Part shown: positions 43,565-51,899 of the stretch, piece after piece
How the letters are laid out: each line of letters opens with the position of its first letter
How positions within the stretch are numbered: position 1 is the first letter of the stretch
From: Celeribacter baekdonensis
Lineage (GTDB): Bacteria > Pseudomonadota > Alphaproteobacteria > Rhodobacterales > Rhodobacteraceae
DNA: 64,000 nt
Direction: 5' to 3'
NCBI RefSeq assembly: GCF_003047105.1
Contig: NZ_CP028474.1
Coordinates: forward strand, 1 to 64,000
Made by a program: the position numbers and the translations under genes
The notes under the pieces: model-generated
What the model was told of the DNA's origin: nothing
The model's database searches: none
What the model saw: the letters and a program-made list of their open reading frames with translations, nothing else

Positions 43565-44188
43565 ATGTTCAACGCAGAAAAACCGAGCCTCGAAGAACTG
43601 CGAAGCTCCGCGCAGCTGATCCGTTCCACCGCCATCGCGGCCGCCAGCGCCGTCGCGATCCTCGTGACCGTCGTGTTGCCCGCTGAATACAACATCGACC
43701 CGACCGGGATCGGTGGAGTCCTTGGACTGGCGGAAATGGGCGAGATCAAGACCCAGCTCGCGGAAGAGGCCGAGGCCGACAGGCTGATGGAGCTTGAGGC
43801 AGAGGAACAGTCGAGCCTGATGAACGATATTTTCGGGCTCTTCGTCGGCGCGGCACACGCGCAAGAAGTCGAAGTCTGGCGCGATGAGATAACCTTTACT
43901 CTAGCACCTGGTGACAGTGCCGAATGGAAGCTGGTGATGGAAGAAGGCCAGACGGTCGAATACCGGATTTTTGTCGAAGGCGGTCGCGTGAACTTCGATA
44001 TGCATGGCCATGGCGGCGGTCAGTCGGTGACCTATGATAAGAGCCGCGGCTCCACTGGCGACGCAGGCGAGATCGTCGCCGCGTTCGACGGCGAACACGG
44101 CTGGTTCTGGCGCAACCGCGACAGCGAGCCCGCCACCGTGACCGTTCAGGTTCGCGGTGAATATGCCGAATTCAAAGACGCCAGTTGA
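43565..44188 (+). CDS. Transmembrane anchor protein of metal-transport cluster
   Basis: A 207-aa protein with one N-terminal membrane helix (TAIAAASAVAILVTVVLP, about residues 26-43), a helical stalk, a second hydrophobic piece ending AAHAQE, and a C-terminal beta domain with VNFDMHGHGGGQ and WFWRNRDSE. I know the family as a 'transmembrane anchor protein' beside HupE genes; the role is presumably to bind or anchor a periplasmic metal protein. The start at ATG 43565 follows ggagacc; an ATG at 43553 is possible. Confidence 0.75.
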   Translation: MFNAEKPSLEELRSSAQLIRSTAIAAASAVAILVTVVLPAEYNIDPTGIGGVLGLAEMGEIKTQLAEEAEADRLMELEAEEQSSLMNDIFGLFVGAAHAQEVEVWRDEITFTLAPGDSAEWKLVMEEGQTVEYRIFVEGGRVNFDMHGHGGGQSVTYDKSRGSTGDAGEIVAAFDGEHGWFWRNRDSEPATVTVQVRGEYAEFKDAS

Positions 44189-44516
44189 ACTCAGGGGCTA
44201 CCACTGCCGAATCGTGTGGAGTTGGTGGCCCCTACTCATTTAGGCGGGCGGCCAGTTCTGCGCAAATCACAGCGATGAAGGTTTTGAGTTCTCGAAACAG
44301 AAGCGCGTTGTTGCGCAGACCAGATCTGGCCCAACGAGAGTAGCTTGTCAGTTGATACAAAGTGCAACCGTAGCAGGCGCTCTAAGCCTGAAAGGACCGC
44401 CGACTTGTTCACATAAATATTCCCTTGAACCTCTAGCTACTAGAAGTCTTATCTACTGAAAGTGAACACATGCCGTTCTTGCCATCAATCGCCGGCGGGA
44501 ACCGAAAGGGTACGAA
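44189..44516 (+). promoter_or_regulatory. Gap with MerR operator 1
   Basis: The 328-bp gap has no supported gene. At 44425-44455 a MerR-type promoter is present: -35 TTGAAC (44425-44430), a 19-bp spacer with the imperfect dyad ctctag-cta-ctagaag, and -10 TATCTA (44450-44455). It reads toward the L,D-transpeptidase at 44517. Confidence 0.7.
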
Positions 44517-45182
44517 ATGCTGACAAGACGACACTTCATCCAGACAACAACGGCGCTATTTTCGGTGACCGTTCCCGGCGTGGCTTTTGCCGACAGTTGG
44601 CCAACCGAGGCGCAGAAGGCTGCGTGGGACGCACAGGTGACGCCTCAGGATTATGTTGCCGAGACTTCCAACCCATGGGGATTGCACCCGCGGTTCCTAC
44701 CGCAACGTGTAGTCGCGAACGACGGTCTCGTGCCGGGAGATATCCATGTCGATGCGGTCGCGCGATATCTCTACCACATTGAAGAGGGTGGGACCGCGAT
44801 GCGCTACGGCGTGGCGATCGCGCGGGGGAACCTCTACGAGCCGGGTGTCTATACCATCAAGCGCAAGGTCAGGTGGCCGCACTGGCAACCGACACAGAGC
44901 ATGATCAATCGCGACCCCGAACTTTATGCTGATATTGCCGATGGCATGGAACCCGGACCGGAAAACGCGCTTGGATCAAGGGCGCTGTATCTCTACGTCG
45001 GGGATCGCGATACCCTTCTGCGCATCCATGGCACTCCGAGCCCACGGAGTATCGGTGGCCGCGCAAGTTCGGGCTGCGTACGGATGGTCATGGCCCATAT
45101 CAATGACCTTTACCCGAACGTCGAGACCGGCTCTACGGCCTATCTTTACTCGGCAGAGGACAGCGTCACTGCCCGCAGCTAA
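44517..45182 (+). CDS. L,D-transpeptidase (YkuD/ErfK family)
   Basis: A 221-aa periplasmic protein with a twin-arginine-like signal (MLTRRHFIQ then FSVTVPGVAFA). YkuD catalytic signature: RIHGTPSPRSIGGRASSGCV, His and Cys being the active residues. It makes 3-3 crosslinks or attaches proteins to peptidoglycan. A MerR-type operator about 60 bp upstream places it in the metal regulon, an unusual setting for a peptidoglycan enzyme. It is separated from the ATPase by a small lipoprotein gene on the opposite strand. Confidence 0.88.
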   Translation: MLTRRHFIQTTTALFSVTVPGVAFADSWPTEAQKAAWDAQVTPQDYVAETSNPWGLHPRFLPQRVVANDGLVPGDIHVDAVARYLYHIEEGGTAMRYGVAIARGNLYEPGVYTIKRKVRWPHWQPTQSMINRDPELYADIADGMEPGPENALGSRALYLYVGDRDTLLRIHGTPSPRSIGGRASSGCVRMVMAHINDLYPNVETGSTAYLYSAEDSVTARS

Positions 45183-45207
45183 GCCAAGCAGCGGTCGGCA
45201 AACGTAG

Positions 45208-45492
45208 TTAAGTTTCGCGAGGGGTGCAGATACGATTGCCGTTCGCCGTTCGCAGCGGCAGCAGGGTCGTTTCAACGGGGCCGCTGTGTTCGTACCAGTA
45301 GCACCCGTCTTCCGGTACCAAGCGCGCGGTTGCAACATCCTGATCCGGGGCAGCCAATGCAATCACAGCTTCGGGAACGTTGCCCCGCTGGTCTGCCGCG
45401 TCGCCCGGCCCAGTCGGCTGGACTGCGCACCCGGCCGTAAGCGACAACGCCACTGCGACCATAATTTTTTGCTTCAGCATCATAACCCGCAT
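45208..45492 (-). CDS. Small lipoprotein, unknown
   Basis: A 94-aa protein with a lipoprotein signal ending LSLTAGC (lipobox) and a mature domain containing C-Y-W-Y (EDGCYWYEHSGPVETTLLPL) and a second Cys near the end (NRICTP). No family is recognised. It lies opposite to, and between, the two MerR-controlled plus-strand genes, so its promoter may overlap the ATPase promoter region. I preferred ATG 45492. Confidence 0.6.
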   Translation of the reverse strand: MRVMMLKQKIMVAVALSLTAGCAVQPTGPGDAADQRGNVPEAVIALAAPDQDVATARLVPEDGCYWYEHSGPVETTLLPLRTANGNRICTPRET

Positions 45493-45611
45493 CAAGCTTC
45501 CTTTCGTGACTGTTTTTCTTTGCAGCGGCTGTTCATGCTTAAAGGCGTGATAGAGCCGGTCACTGCATCCTCTAGCAATAAAGCAAACTGAAATACCACC
45601 GTATTTTGCTC

Positions 45612-45642
45612 TTGAAGCTCTAGCTACTGTAGGGGTTATGTC
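45612..45642 (+). promoter_or_regulatory. MerR operator 2 (P-type ATPase promoter)
   Basis: -35 TTGAAG (45612-45617), 19-bp spacer containing ctctagctactgtagggg (imperfect dyad) and -10 TATGTC (45637-45642), 33 bp before the ATPase start. The layout is that of MerR-activated pbrA/zntA promoters. Confidence 0.75.
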
Positions 45643-45674
45643 ATGGTAAAGCACCCGAATCCAGAGGTCCATTC

Positions 45675-48029
45675 ATGCCGTCCGACACCCATCGTCACGA
45701 CCACGATCACGCCGAAGATGCCCAGACAAGCGGCGGCAGCTGCTGCGGGGGCGCCGGAACGTGCGGCGACATCGTTCCGACGACGCCCGCGCCATCGGGC
45801 GGGCGCAGTTTTCAGGTATCCGGCCTCGATTGTGCCGAGGAGGTAGCAATCCTGAACAAGGTGGTCGGTCCGAAGATCGGTGGAGCCGAGCATCTCGCGT
45901 TCGACGTGATCAATGGACGGATGACTATTCTCGACAGCGCCAGCAGTGTATCGGACGGCGAAATTGCAGAACTGGTGGCAAGCACCGGCATGACCGCCAA
46001 GCCCTGGGATGCCGAGAACGCGTCGGTCGACCAGGCGGCCCATCTTGCAAGACAGCGGCTGTTTACGGCGCTCAGTGGAGGCTTCTGGGCCGCGGGATTT
46101 CTGTGGCACATCATCGAGACCGGCATGGGCGGGGCGCTCGGCCTCTTCGCGGGTCACGGCGAAGCGCCGATGCCACTGGTCGAGGCAGGGCTGTTCGCGG
46201 TTGCGATCCTGTTCGGTGTCTGGCTCGTGGCACCCAAGGCATGGTCGTCCGCTCAGCGGCTGTCGCCCGACATGAACCTGCTCATGGTGGTCGCCGTGGC
46301 CGGTGCCATCGGGCTTGGCGAATTTTTCGAGGCGGCGACAGTCGCGTTCTTCTTCTCGCTCTCGCTCTACCTCGAAAGCTGGAGCGTCGGGCGTGCGAGG
46401 AATGCGGTTTCAGCTCTGCTCGACCTGGCGCCGCCGACGGCAAGAGTTCTTAATGATGACGGCTCAGAAGCGGACGTTCCGGCTTCTGCGGTTGCTATCA
46501 ACGCACGTTTCGTCGTGCGCGGCGGAGACCGCATCCCATTGGATGGTGAGGTTGTCGATGGGGCAGGGGCCGTCGATCAGGCGCCAATCACCGGAGAGAG
46601 TGCGCTGGTCCCAAAGGAACGGGGCGACGAAGTCTATGCCGGTACGATCAACGGCGAAGGCACACTGACGGTGCGCGCCACGAAGGCCGCCTCGGATACC
46701 GTGTTGGCCAAGATCATCCGCATGGTCGGTGACGCCCATGCCCGCCGCGCGCCGGTGGAGCAGTGGGTGGCGAAGTTCGCCTGCATCTACACGCCTATCG
46801 TCATGGCGCTCGCCATCGCAATTGCCCTGCTGCCGCCGCTCATTTTCGGTGGAGCCTGGGATTATTGGTTCTACAATGCACTCGTGCTGCTGGTGATCGC
46901 CTGCCCATGCGCTCTGGTCATCTCGACTCCTGTCTCCATCGTCGCGGCGCTCACCGCTTCGGCGCGGGCGGGCGTACTCATCAAGGGTGGTGCCTATGTC
47001 GAGGCACCGGGTCGGACCACCGCGCTGGCCATGGACAAGACCGGCACAATCACAATGGGCGAGCCCGAAGTGGCGGCGGTGCATCCGCTGGGCGGGGCTT
47101 CGGCGCAAGATCTGATGACCCTCGCCGCTGGGCTGGAGGCACGTTCCTCGCATCCCTTGGCGCGCGCCATTCTTGCGCGGGCAGAAGCCGACGGCATCAA
47201 GGTATCCGCCGCGGAAGATACCCGAACCGTTCCGGGCAGGGGACTTGAAGGACGCACAGACGGCCGGTCGATCTGGCTGGGGTCGGACCGGTTTGCCGCG
47301 GAGAAGGGTTTCGGCGACGCCATTCCGAAGGATTTGCGCGACCGCATCGAAGGGGCTGGCAGCACCCTTGTTGCCGTGGGCGACGACACCGGTGTCACCG
47401 GCATCTTGGAATTGCGCGACCGTATCCGCCCGGATGCCAAAGGCATCGTGGCGCAGCTCCACGCGCAGGGTGTGAAGACCATCGTCATGCTGACCGGTGA
47501 TAACGAGCGGACAGCGCACGCTGTTGCAGCCGAGGTCGGCATCGACGAGGTCCGTGCCGAGCTTCTGCCCGAAGACAAGGTGACTGCCATCGAAGAACTG
47601 GTCGAAACGCATGACATGGTGGCCATGATCGGCGACGGGGTCAACGACGCCCCGGCCATGGCGCGCGCGCATTACGCCATCGCAATGGGTGCCGTTGGTT
47701 CGGACGCGGCAATCGAGACGGCGGATATAGCCCTGATGACCGACGATCTCGGCAAGGTGCCTTGGCTGATCGGTCATTCGCGCCGGACAATGTCGATCAT
47801 TCATCAGAACATCGGTATTTCCTTGGCGACCAAGGGCGTTTTCGTTGTCGCTACCGCGTTCGGACTGGCATCGATGTGGGGCGCGATTGCAGCCGACGTA
47901 GGAGTGTCATTGCTGGTGGTGGCCAATGCCCTGCGCCTGCTGAACAGCCAAGAGGCCAAGGCGCCGCCGTCCGGCGGTGAGCAGGTTGGCCCACAGATGG
48001 CAAAGGCCGCGCTTGCCCACGGACATTGA
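45675..48029 (+). CDS. P1B-type Zn/Cd/Pb-exporting ATPase
   Basis: A 784-aa heavy-metal P-type ATPase. N-terminal His- and Cys-rich stretch (HRHDHDH, then CCGGAGTC) and an HMA-like domain (VSGLDCAEE). Core motifs: TGES (306-309), CPC (410-412) in the transport helix, DKTGT (454-458), SSHPLA and GDGVNDAP. Near the C-terminus AADVGVSLLVVANAL fits the Asp-containing helix of the Zn/Cd/Pb (P1B-2) subgroup rather than copper pumps. It is preceded by a MerR-type operator and transcribed before a remnant transpeptidase. Comparable genes are zntA, cadA and pbrA. Confidence 0.92.
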   Translation: MPSDTHRHDHDHAEDAQTSGGSCCGGAGTCGDIVPTTPAPSGGRSFQVSGLDCAEEVAILNKVVGPKIGGAEHLAFDVINGRMTILDSASSVSDGEIAELVASTGMTAKPWDAENASVDQAAHLARQRLFTALSGGFWAAGFLWHIIETGMGGALGLFAGHGEAPMPLVEAGLFAVAILFGVWLVAPKAWSSAQRLSPDMNLLMVVAVAGAIGLGEFFEAATVAFFFSLSLYLESWSVGRARNAVSALLDLAPPTARVLNDDGSEADVPASAVAINARFVVRGGDRIPLDGEVVDGAGAVDQAPITGESALVPKERGDEVYAGTINGEGTLTVRATKAASDTVLAKIIRMVGDAHARRAPVEQWVAKFACIYTPIVMALAIAIALLPPLIFGGAWDYWFYNALVLLVIACPCALVISTPVSIVAALTASARAGVLIKGGAYVEAPGRTTALAMDKTGTITMGEPEVAAVHPLGGASAQDLMTLAAGLEARSSHPLARAILARAEADGIKVSAAEDTRTVPGRGLEGRTDGRSIWLGSDRFAAEKGFGDAIPKDLRDRIEGAGSTLVAVGDDTGVTGILELRDRIRPDAKGIVAQLHAQGVKTIVMLTGDNERTAHAVAAEVGIDEVRAELLPEDKVTAIEELVETHDMVAMIGDGVNDAPAMARAHYAIAMGAVGSDAAIETADIALMTDDLGKVPWLIGHSRRTMSIIHQNIGISLATKGVFVVATAFGLASMWGAIAADVGVSLLVVANALRLLNSQEAKAPPSGGEQVGPQMAKAALAHGH

Positions 48030-48092
48030 TCACGCAGCATTTGCAAGGTAACGTGATGTCCATATCAGACCTCACCAAAGAGGCATCGAGCA

Positions 48093-48605
48093 GTGAAGAC
48101 CATCCGATTTCCCCGCCGCGCCGTCCTGTTGGGCGGGTTGGTAGCGTTTCTGTCCGGGTGTGCCAGCAAGTTCCGCAGCTATGACGGACCCGAAGTCACC
48201 CGTGTTCGGCTTTAAAAGGGACAGCGCTTGCTTGTTCTCGACGGAGCCGATCGCGTCTTGCAAACCTATCCGGTCGGGCTGGGTTTCGCTCCTGAGGGTC
48301 ACAAACAATTCGAAGGGGATGGCCGGACTCCGGAAGGAGTTTACACAATCGACAGGCGAAACCCCAACAGCACCTACCATCTTTCGATTGGCATCTCTTA
48401 TCCGAACGAGGCCGACATCGCCTTTGCCGAAGCGCAGGGCCTTTCCCCCGGCGGCGACATCTTCATCCATGGTGGCCCACGCCCCGGCATCGACCCGACA
48501 AATGTCCGCGACTGGACAGCTGGCTGCATCGCGGTCACGGATCGGGAGATCGAGGACATCTATGCAATGGTGAAGGACGGGACACCTATCCACATCTTTG
48601 CATGA
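48093..48605 (+). pseudogene. Second L,D-transpeptidase-like gene with in-frame stop
   Basis: From GTG 48093 the product begins with a lipoprotein-like signal (GGLVAFLSGCASKF). After residue 40 an in-frame TAA (48213-48215) interrupts it; the same frame then continues for 130 residues to the YkuD-type signature FIHGGPRPG...WTAGCIAVTD. No indel is needed, so this is a nonsense substitution, selenocysteine-type decoding being very unlikely. The downstream part could be re-initiated from TTG 48228. It is probably co-transcribed with the ATPase, a second peptidoglycan enzyme tied to the metal regulon. Confidence 0.7.
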
Positions 48606-48614
48606 CGGTCTTTC

Positions 48615-50162
48615 TCATGCGGCGGTAGTGAGCCGTCGCATTGGCGCCATTGCCCAGCTCCACGAAGCCAAGATGAGCGCCAACAGCATCCAGTCCCCGA
48701 AGCTCGCGTAGAGTGTCGGCGGTCGCGCGGAGGGCAGGCTAGCGTCGATGATGCCCGTTTCGCCGGTATCGAGCCGCGCAACGATCTCTCCGCTCGCGTC
48801 GATGACCGCAGAGATGCCCGTATTCGCGGCTCGGATGACTGGAAGGCCTTCCTCTACGGCGCGCATACGTGCGGAAGCCAGATGCTGCTCGGGTCCGATG
48901 CTGGTGCCAAACCAGGCATCGTTTGTCGCGTTGAAAATCCAGTCCGGCCGGAACAGGTCGTCGACCACATGCCCTGGGAAGATGATCTCATAGCAGATCG
49001 CCACGGCGACCAGCGGCACACCCGGAAGCGCAAGCGTTCTCGGGCCCGGTCCGGGCGTAAAATCGCCCAGACCCGCCGTGAGCCGCTCGATGGGCAACCA
49101 GCCGCGGAATGGCACATATTCGCCGAAGGGCACGAGATGGTGTTTCGCGTATCCGGTCAGGATCTCGCCGGTCTCGTCAAATGCCTGGACCGTGTTGAAA
49201 TATCGGGTGCCATCCTCGCTCGGTACACGGTCCGGCACACCGGTAAGCAGCACTCTGCCGTCTGGTAGCGCTGCGGCAATGCGGGCCCGTGCCTCCGTAT
49301 CCTCATCGAGGAAACCCGGAAAGGCGGTTTCCGGCCAGAGAAGAACGTCGAAATCGCCGCGCCGGGTTGAAAGCTCAAGATAACGCGCGAAGGTTGCCTC
49401 GCGGTTCTCGGGCGCCCATTTCTCCTCTTGGGGAACGTTGCCCTGGACGATGCGCAGCTCCACACCGGGTGGCTGTTCTGTATCCGACTGGAGGCGAAGT
49501 GTGCCGACGGCCCACATCGTCGCGATGCCGGCCAGCGCCATGAGCGAGATGGTCAGTCGTTGCCGCCCGGACGCCATGACAGCCGCGACGGGAAGTGCCG
49601 CGACGAACACGGTGAGAAAGCTTAGTCCATAGCTTCCGACCCAGGCGGCGGGCTGGCGCAACGCGGCGTAATCGACCAGAGCGTAGCTGGCGAGGATCCA
49701 CGGAAAACCTGTCAGAACGTGACCTCGCAACCACTCGGCCACGGTCCAGAAGGTCGCGAACAGGAGGCAGGCCAGGAGATTGCCCAGGGCTCCGCGCCGC
49801 GCGATTTCGGCGAAGAGCACAGCGGCAATGGCTGGGAAAATCGCGAGACCTGCGGACAATCCCGCGACGGCCGGGATCGCCATCGCCCCAAACCGCTCGG
49901 CCTCGACGTAGAAACTCTCCGCGATCCATGAAATCCCGAAACCGAACTGGCCGAGTCCGAACGCCCAGCCGACGAGAAAAGCACGCCCGAAGGAGAGACC
50001 GCGAAGACCGACAAACAACGCGGAATAGGCAACGGGAACGAGTAGGAGAATCGAGAAAGGCGGGAAAGTCAGAACGGTCAGCGCCCCGGCGACGAAACCA
50101 AGCGTCACCCGCGAAAGAAAACGGTGGCGCAGAGCGATGCGGTTCAGAATTTCCGGCTTCAC
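48615..50162 (-). CDS. lnt: Apolipoprotein N-acyltransferase
   Basis: A 515-aa inner-membrane enzyme that adds the third acyl chain to lipoproteins. Six or more membrane helices, then a nitrilase domain with the catalytic triad: Glu in LLWPETAFPGF, Lys in YAKHHLVPFGEY, Cys in VAICYEIIFPG. I chose GTG 50162, which overlaps the lspA stop (GTGA); an ATG at 50192 is also possible. It is last in the ten-gene MerR-controlled operon. Lipoprotein-maturation genes are normally chromosomal; here lspA and lnt form an accessory pair on a mobile replicon. Confidence 0.93.
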   Translation of the reverse strand: MKPEILNRIALRHRFLSRVTLGFVAGALTVLTFPPFSILLLVPVAYSALFVGLRGLSFGRAFLVGWAFGLGQFGFGISWIAESFYVEAERFGAMAIPAVAGLSAGLAIFPAIAAVLFAEIARRGALGNLLACLLFATFWTVAEWLRGHVLTGFPWILASYALVDYAALRQPAAWVGSYGLSFLTVFVAALPVAAVMASGRQRLTISLMALAGIATMWAVGTLRLQSDTEQPPGVELRIVQGNVPQEEKWAPENREATFARYLELSTRRGDFDVLLWPETAFPGFLDEDTEARARIAAALPDGRVLLTGVPDRVPSEDGTRYFNTVQAFDETGEILTGYAKHHLVPFGEYVPFRGWLPIERLTAGLGDFTPGPGPRTLALPGVPLVAVAICYEIIFPGHVVDDLFRPDWIFNATNDAWFGTSIGPEQHLASARMRAVEEGLPVIRAANTGISAVIDASGEIVARLDTGETGIIDASLPSARPPTLYASFGDWMLLALILASWSWAMAPMRRLTTAA

Positions 50163-50641
50163 GACTTGATCGAACGCCGCGCGCTGATCCATGGCGCGGC
50201 GAGCAAGAGCCCCACGCCACTGACGACAAATACATCGGCCAAGTTGAAGGCAGGCCAATGTGTTGTGCCAATGTAGAAATCGAGAAAGTCTGTTACAGCC
50301 CGATACCGCACACGATCGATGACATTGCCCAGGGCTCCGCCAATGATCGCGCCATAGGCAAGTGTTTCGACCGCATTTTCGGCGCGAAACAGCATAACCC
50401 CTAGCCAAACACAGATGGCAAGAGCGAGAGCGATGAGGCTCCACCACGGCGCGCCGCCCAACATCCCGAAAGTCACGCCGTCATTACGATAAAAGACGAG
50501 GTTGAATCCCGGAAACACAGGAATCCCGGCGCTTAAAGTGACGGCATTCGCAACGACAATGGCTTTGGTGATCTGATCGATCGCGAACGCAGCAAGTGCT
50601 GCGAAGACGCCGATCATCGGAGATACCTTGTTTAGTGACAT
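50159..50641 (-). CDS. lspA: Signal peptidase II (lipoprotein)
   Basis: A 160-aa aspartyl protease of the inner membrane that removes lipoprotein signal peptides. It has four membrane helices and the conserved region GGALGNVIDRVRYRAVTDFL with its catalytic Asp, then FNLADVFVVSG with the second. The start is ATG 50641, 5 bp after the ZIP gene stop. In lead-resistance (pbr) operons an lspA-like gene is a known partner of the ATPase, so its presence supports a Pb/Zn/Cd role for the cluster. Confidence 0.93.
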   Translation of the reverse strand: MSLNKVSPMIGVFAALAAFAIDQITKAIVVANAVTLSAGIPVFPGFNLVFYRNDGVTFGMLGGAPWWSLIALALAICVWLGVMLFRAENAVETLAYGAIIGGALGNVIDRVRYRAVTDFLDFYIGTTHWPAFNLADVFVVSGVGLLLAAPWISARRSIKS

Positions 50642-50645
50642 TGCC

Positions 50646-51428
50646 TCATCCCAACCAGACATCAAGGAACAGCATTAGAACGAGCCCGACTGCGAGACCG
50701 AGCGTCGCCCTGTTCTGATGGCCGCTGCGATGGGTTTCGGGGATGATTTCGTGGCTGATAACGTAGAGCATTGCGCCCGCGGCAAAGGCCAGACCCCATG
50801 GAAGCAGCGGTTCCGACAGTGTGATGATCCCGGCCCCGAGCAGGCCGCCAATCGGCTCGACCATGCCCGTCAGCGCCGCGATGCCCCAGGCGCGCAGCTT
50901 CGGATATCCCTCGCCCAGCAGAGATACAGCGACGGCCAATCCTTCGGGCGCATTCTGAAGCCCGATTCCGACAGCAAGAGGCAGACCGCCCTCCATACCT
51001 CCGGATCCGAAGCCGACCCCAACCGCAAGGCCTTCGGGGAAGTTGTGGATCGTGATTGCGATGATGAACAGCCAGACCCGCCGCAAAGACGCCGCTTCGG
51101 GCCCTTCGCGTCCTGTCTTGAAGTGCTCGTGCGGCAGCTTTTCGTTCATCAGGGCGACAGCCCCCATTCCCAGAAGGATCGAGACGCACACGATGGCCGC
51201 AGGCATCGCGCCGTTCTCGAACATTGGCTCTGCCGCATTCAATGCCGGGATGATCAGCGAAAAGAACGAGGCTGACAGCATGACACCGGCGGCGAAGCCG
51301 AGCGACAGATCGCGCGTGGCCCGGGACGGGATGCGCCCAAACAGCACGGGAACTGCTCCGACTGCCGTGAGCGAACCGGCGGCGAGACTTCCGAGAAAGC
51401 CAAGCATTATCGGAGACAGATTTTCCAT
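50646..51428 (-). CDS. ZIP-family metal transporter
   Basis: A 260-aa ZIP protein with eight predicted helices. Signature histidines and acidic residues occur in the fourth and fifth helices: IAITIHNFPEGLAVGVGFG and GLQNAPEGLAVA. LPHEHFKTG is a His-containing loop. ZIP proteins move Zn, Fe or other divalent ions inward; within a resistance operon it may restore a needed metal under stress or be GufA-like. It sits between DUF411 (13 bp) and lspA. Confidence 0.9.
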   Translation of the reverse strand: MENLSPIMLGFLGSLAAGSLTAVGAVPVLFGRIPSRATRDLSLGFAAGVMLSASFFSLIIPALNAAEPMFENGAMPAAIVCVSILLGMGAVALMNEKLPHEHFKTGREGPEAASLRRVWLFIIAITIHNFPEGLAVGVGFGSGGMEGGLPLAVGIGLQNAPEGLAVAVSLLGEGYPKLRAWGIAALTGMVEPIGGLLGAGIITLSEPLLPWGLAFAAGAMLYVISHEIIPETHRSGHQNRATLGLAVGLVLMLFLDVWLG

Positions 51429-51440
51429 GGGCGGGCCAGA

Positions 51441-51896
51441 TTATCCTTCGGCGTAGCTCGAAAAGACTTCCGTCGACCCGTCCTTGCGGATGAGGAAGAC
51501 ATCATAGGCCTCGCGGTCGTCTTCTGGCCCCATGCCGGGCGAGCCATAGGGCATCCCCGGAACAGCGAGGCCGACGGCGTCCGGGCGCTCCTCGAGAAGG
51601 CGGCGGATGTCAGCGGCCGGTACATGGCCCTCGATCACGTAGCCGTCAATGAGCGCGGTGTGGCAGGAGACCATGCGCTGCGGCACGCCGTTGTCTAGCT
51701 TGAAGCGCACGAGAAGCCCGCCGAACATGTCCTGGCCGGTCGGCACAAACCCGTTCTCTTCGAGATGGTTCATCCAAGACAGGCAACAGCCGCAACCGTT
51801 CGTCTTGCGGACCTCGATCGCCGTTGCCTCTGCGAGAACCTGGGCCGCTGGTAACAGGGCGAGGGTGATTGCCAGAGCTTGGGTCATGCGTTTCAT
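51441..51896 (-). CDS. DUF411 periplasmic metal-binding protein
   Basis: A 151-aa protein with a signal peptide (ALAITLALLPAAQVLAEA) and the DUF411 site KTNGCGCCLSWMNHLE, cysteines 35, 37 and 38 being the likely metal ligands. CHTALIDGYVIEGHVPA and GLAVPGMPYGSPGM are also characteristic. The family is linked to copper handling. It is preceded by the M23 peptidase gene stop at 51900, so the genes are tightly packed. Confidence 0.92.
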   Translation of the reverse strand: MKRMTQALAITLALLPAAQVLAEATAIEVRKTNGCGCCLSWMNHLEENGFVPTGQDMFGGLLVRFKLDNGVPQRMVSCHTALIDGYVIEGHVPAADIRRLLEERPDAVGLAVPGMPYGSPGMGPEDDREAYDVFLIRKDGSTEVFSSYAEG

Positions 51897-51899
51897 GGG

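Noticed and set aside
46464..47804. 446-codon minus-strand frame opposite the P-type ATPase
   Set aside because: The plus strand encodes all P-type ATPase signatures; the minus frame is a codon shadow.
48213..48215. Recoding (stop read-through) at the in-frame TAA of the second transpeptidase
   Set aside because: TAA is not a selenocysteine or pyrrolysine codon, and no recoding signal is apparent.
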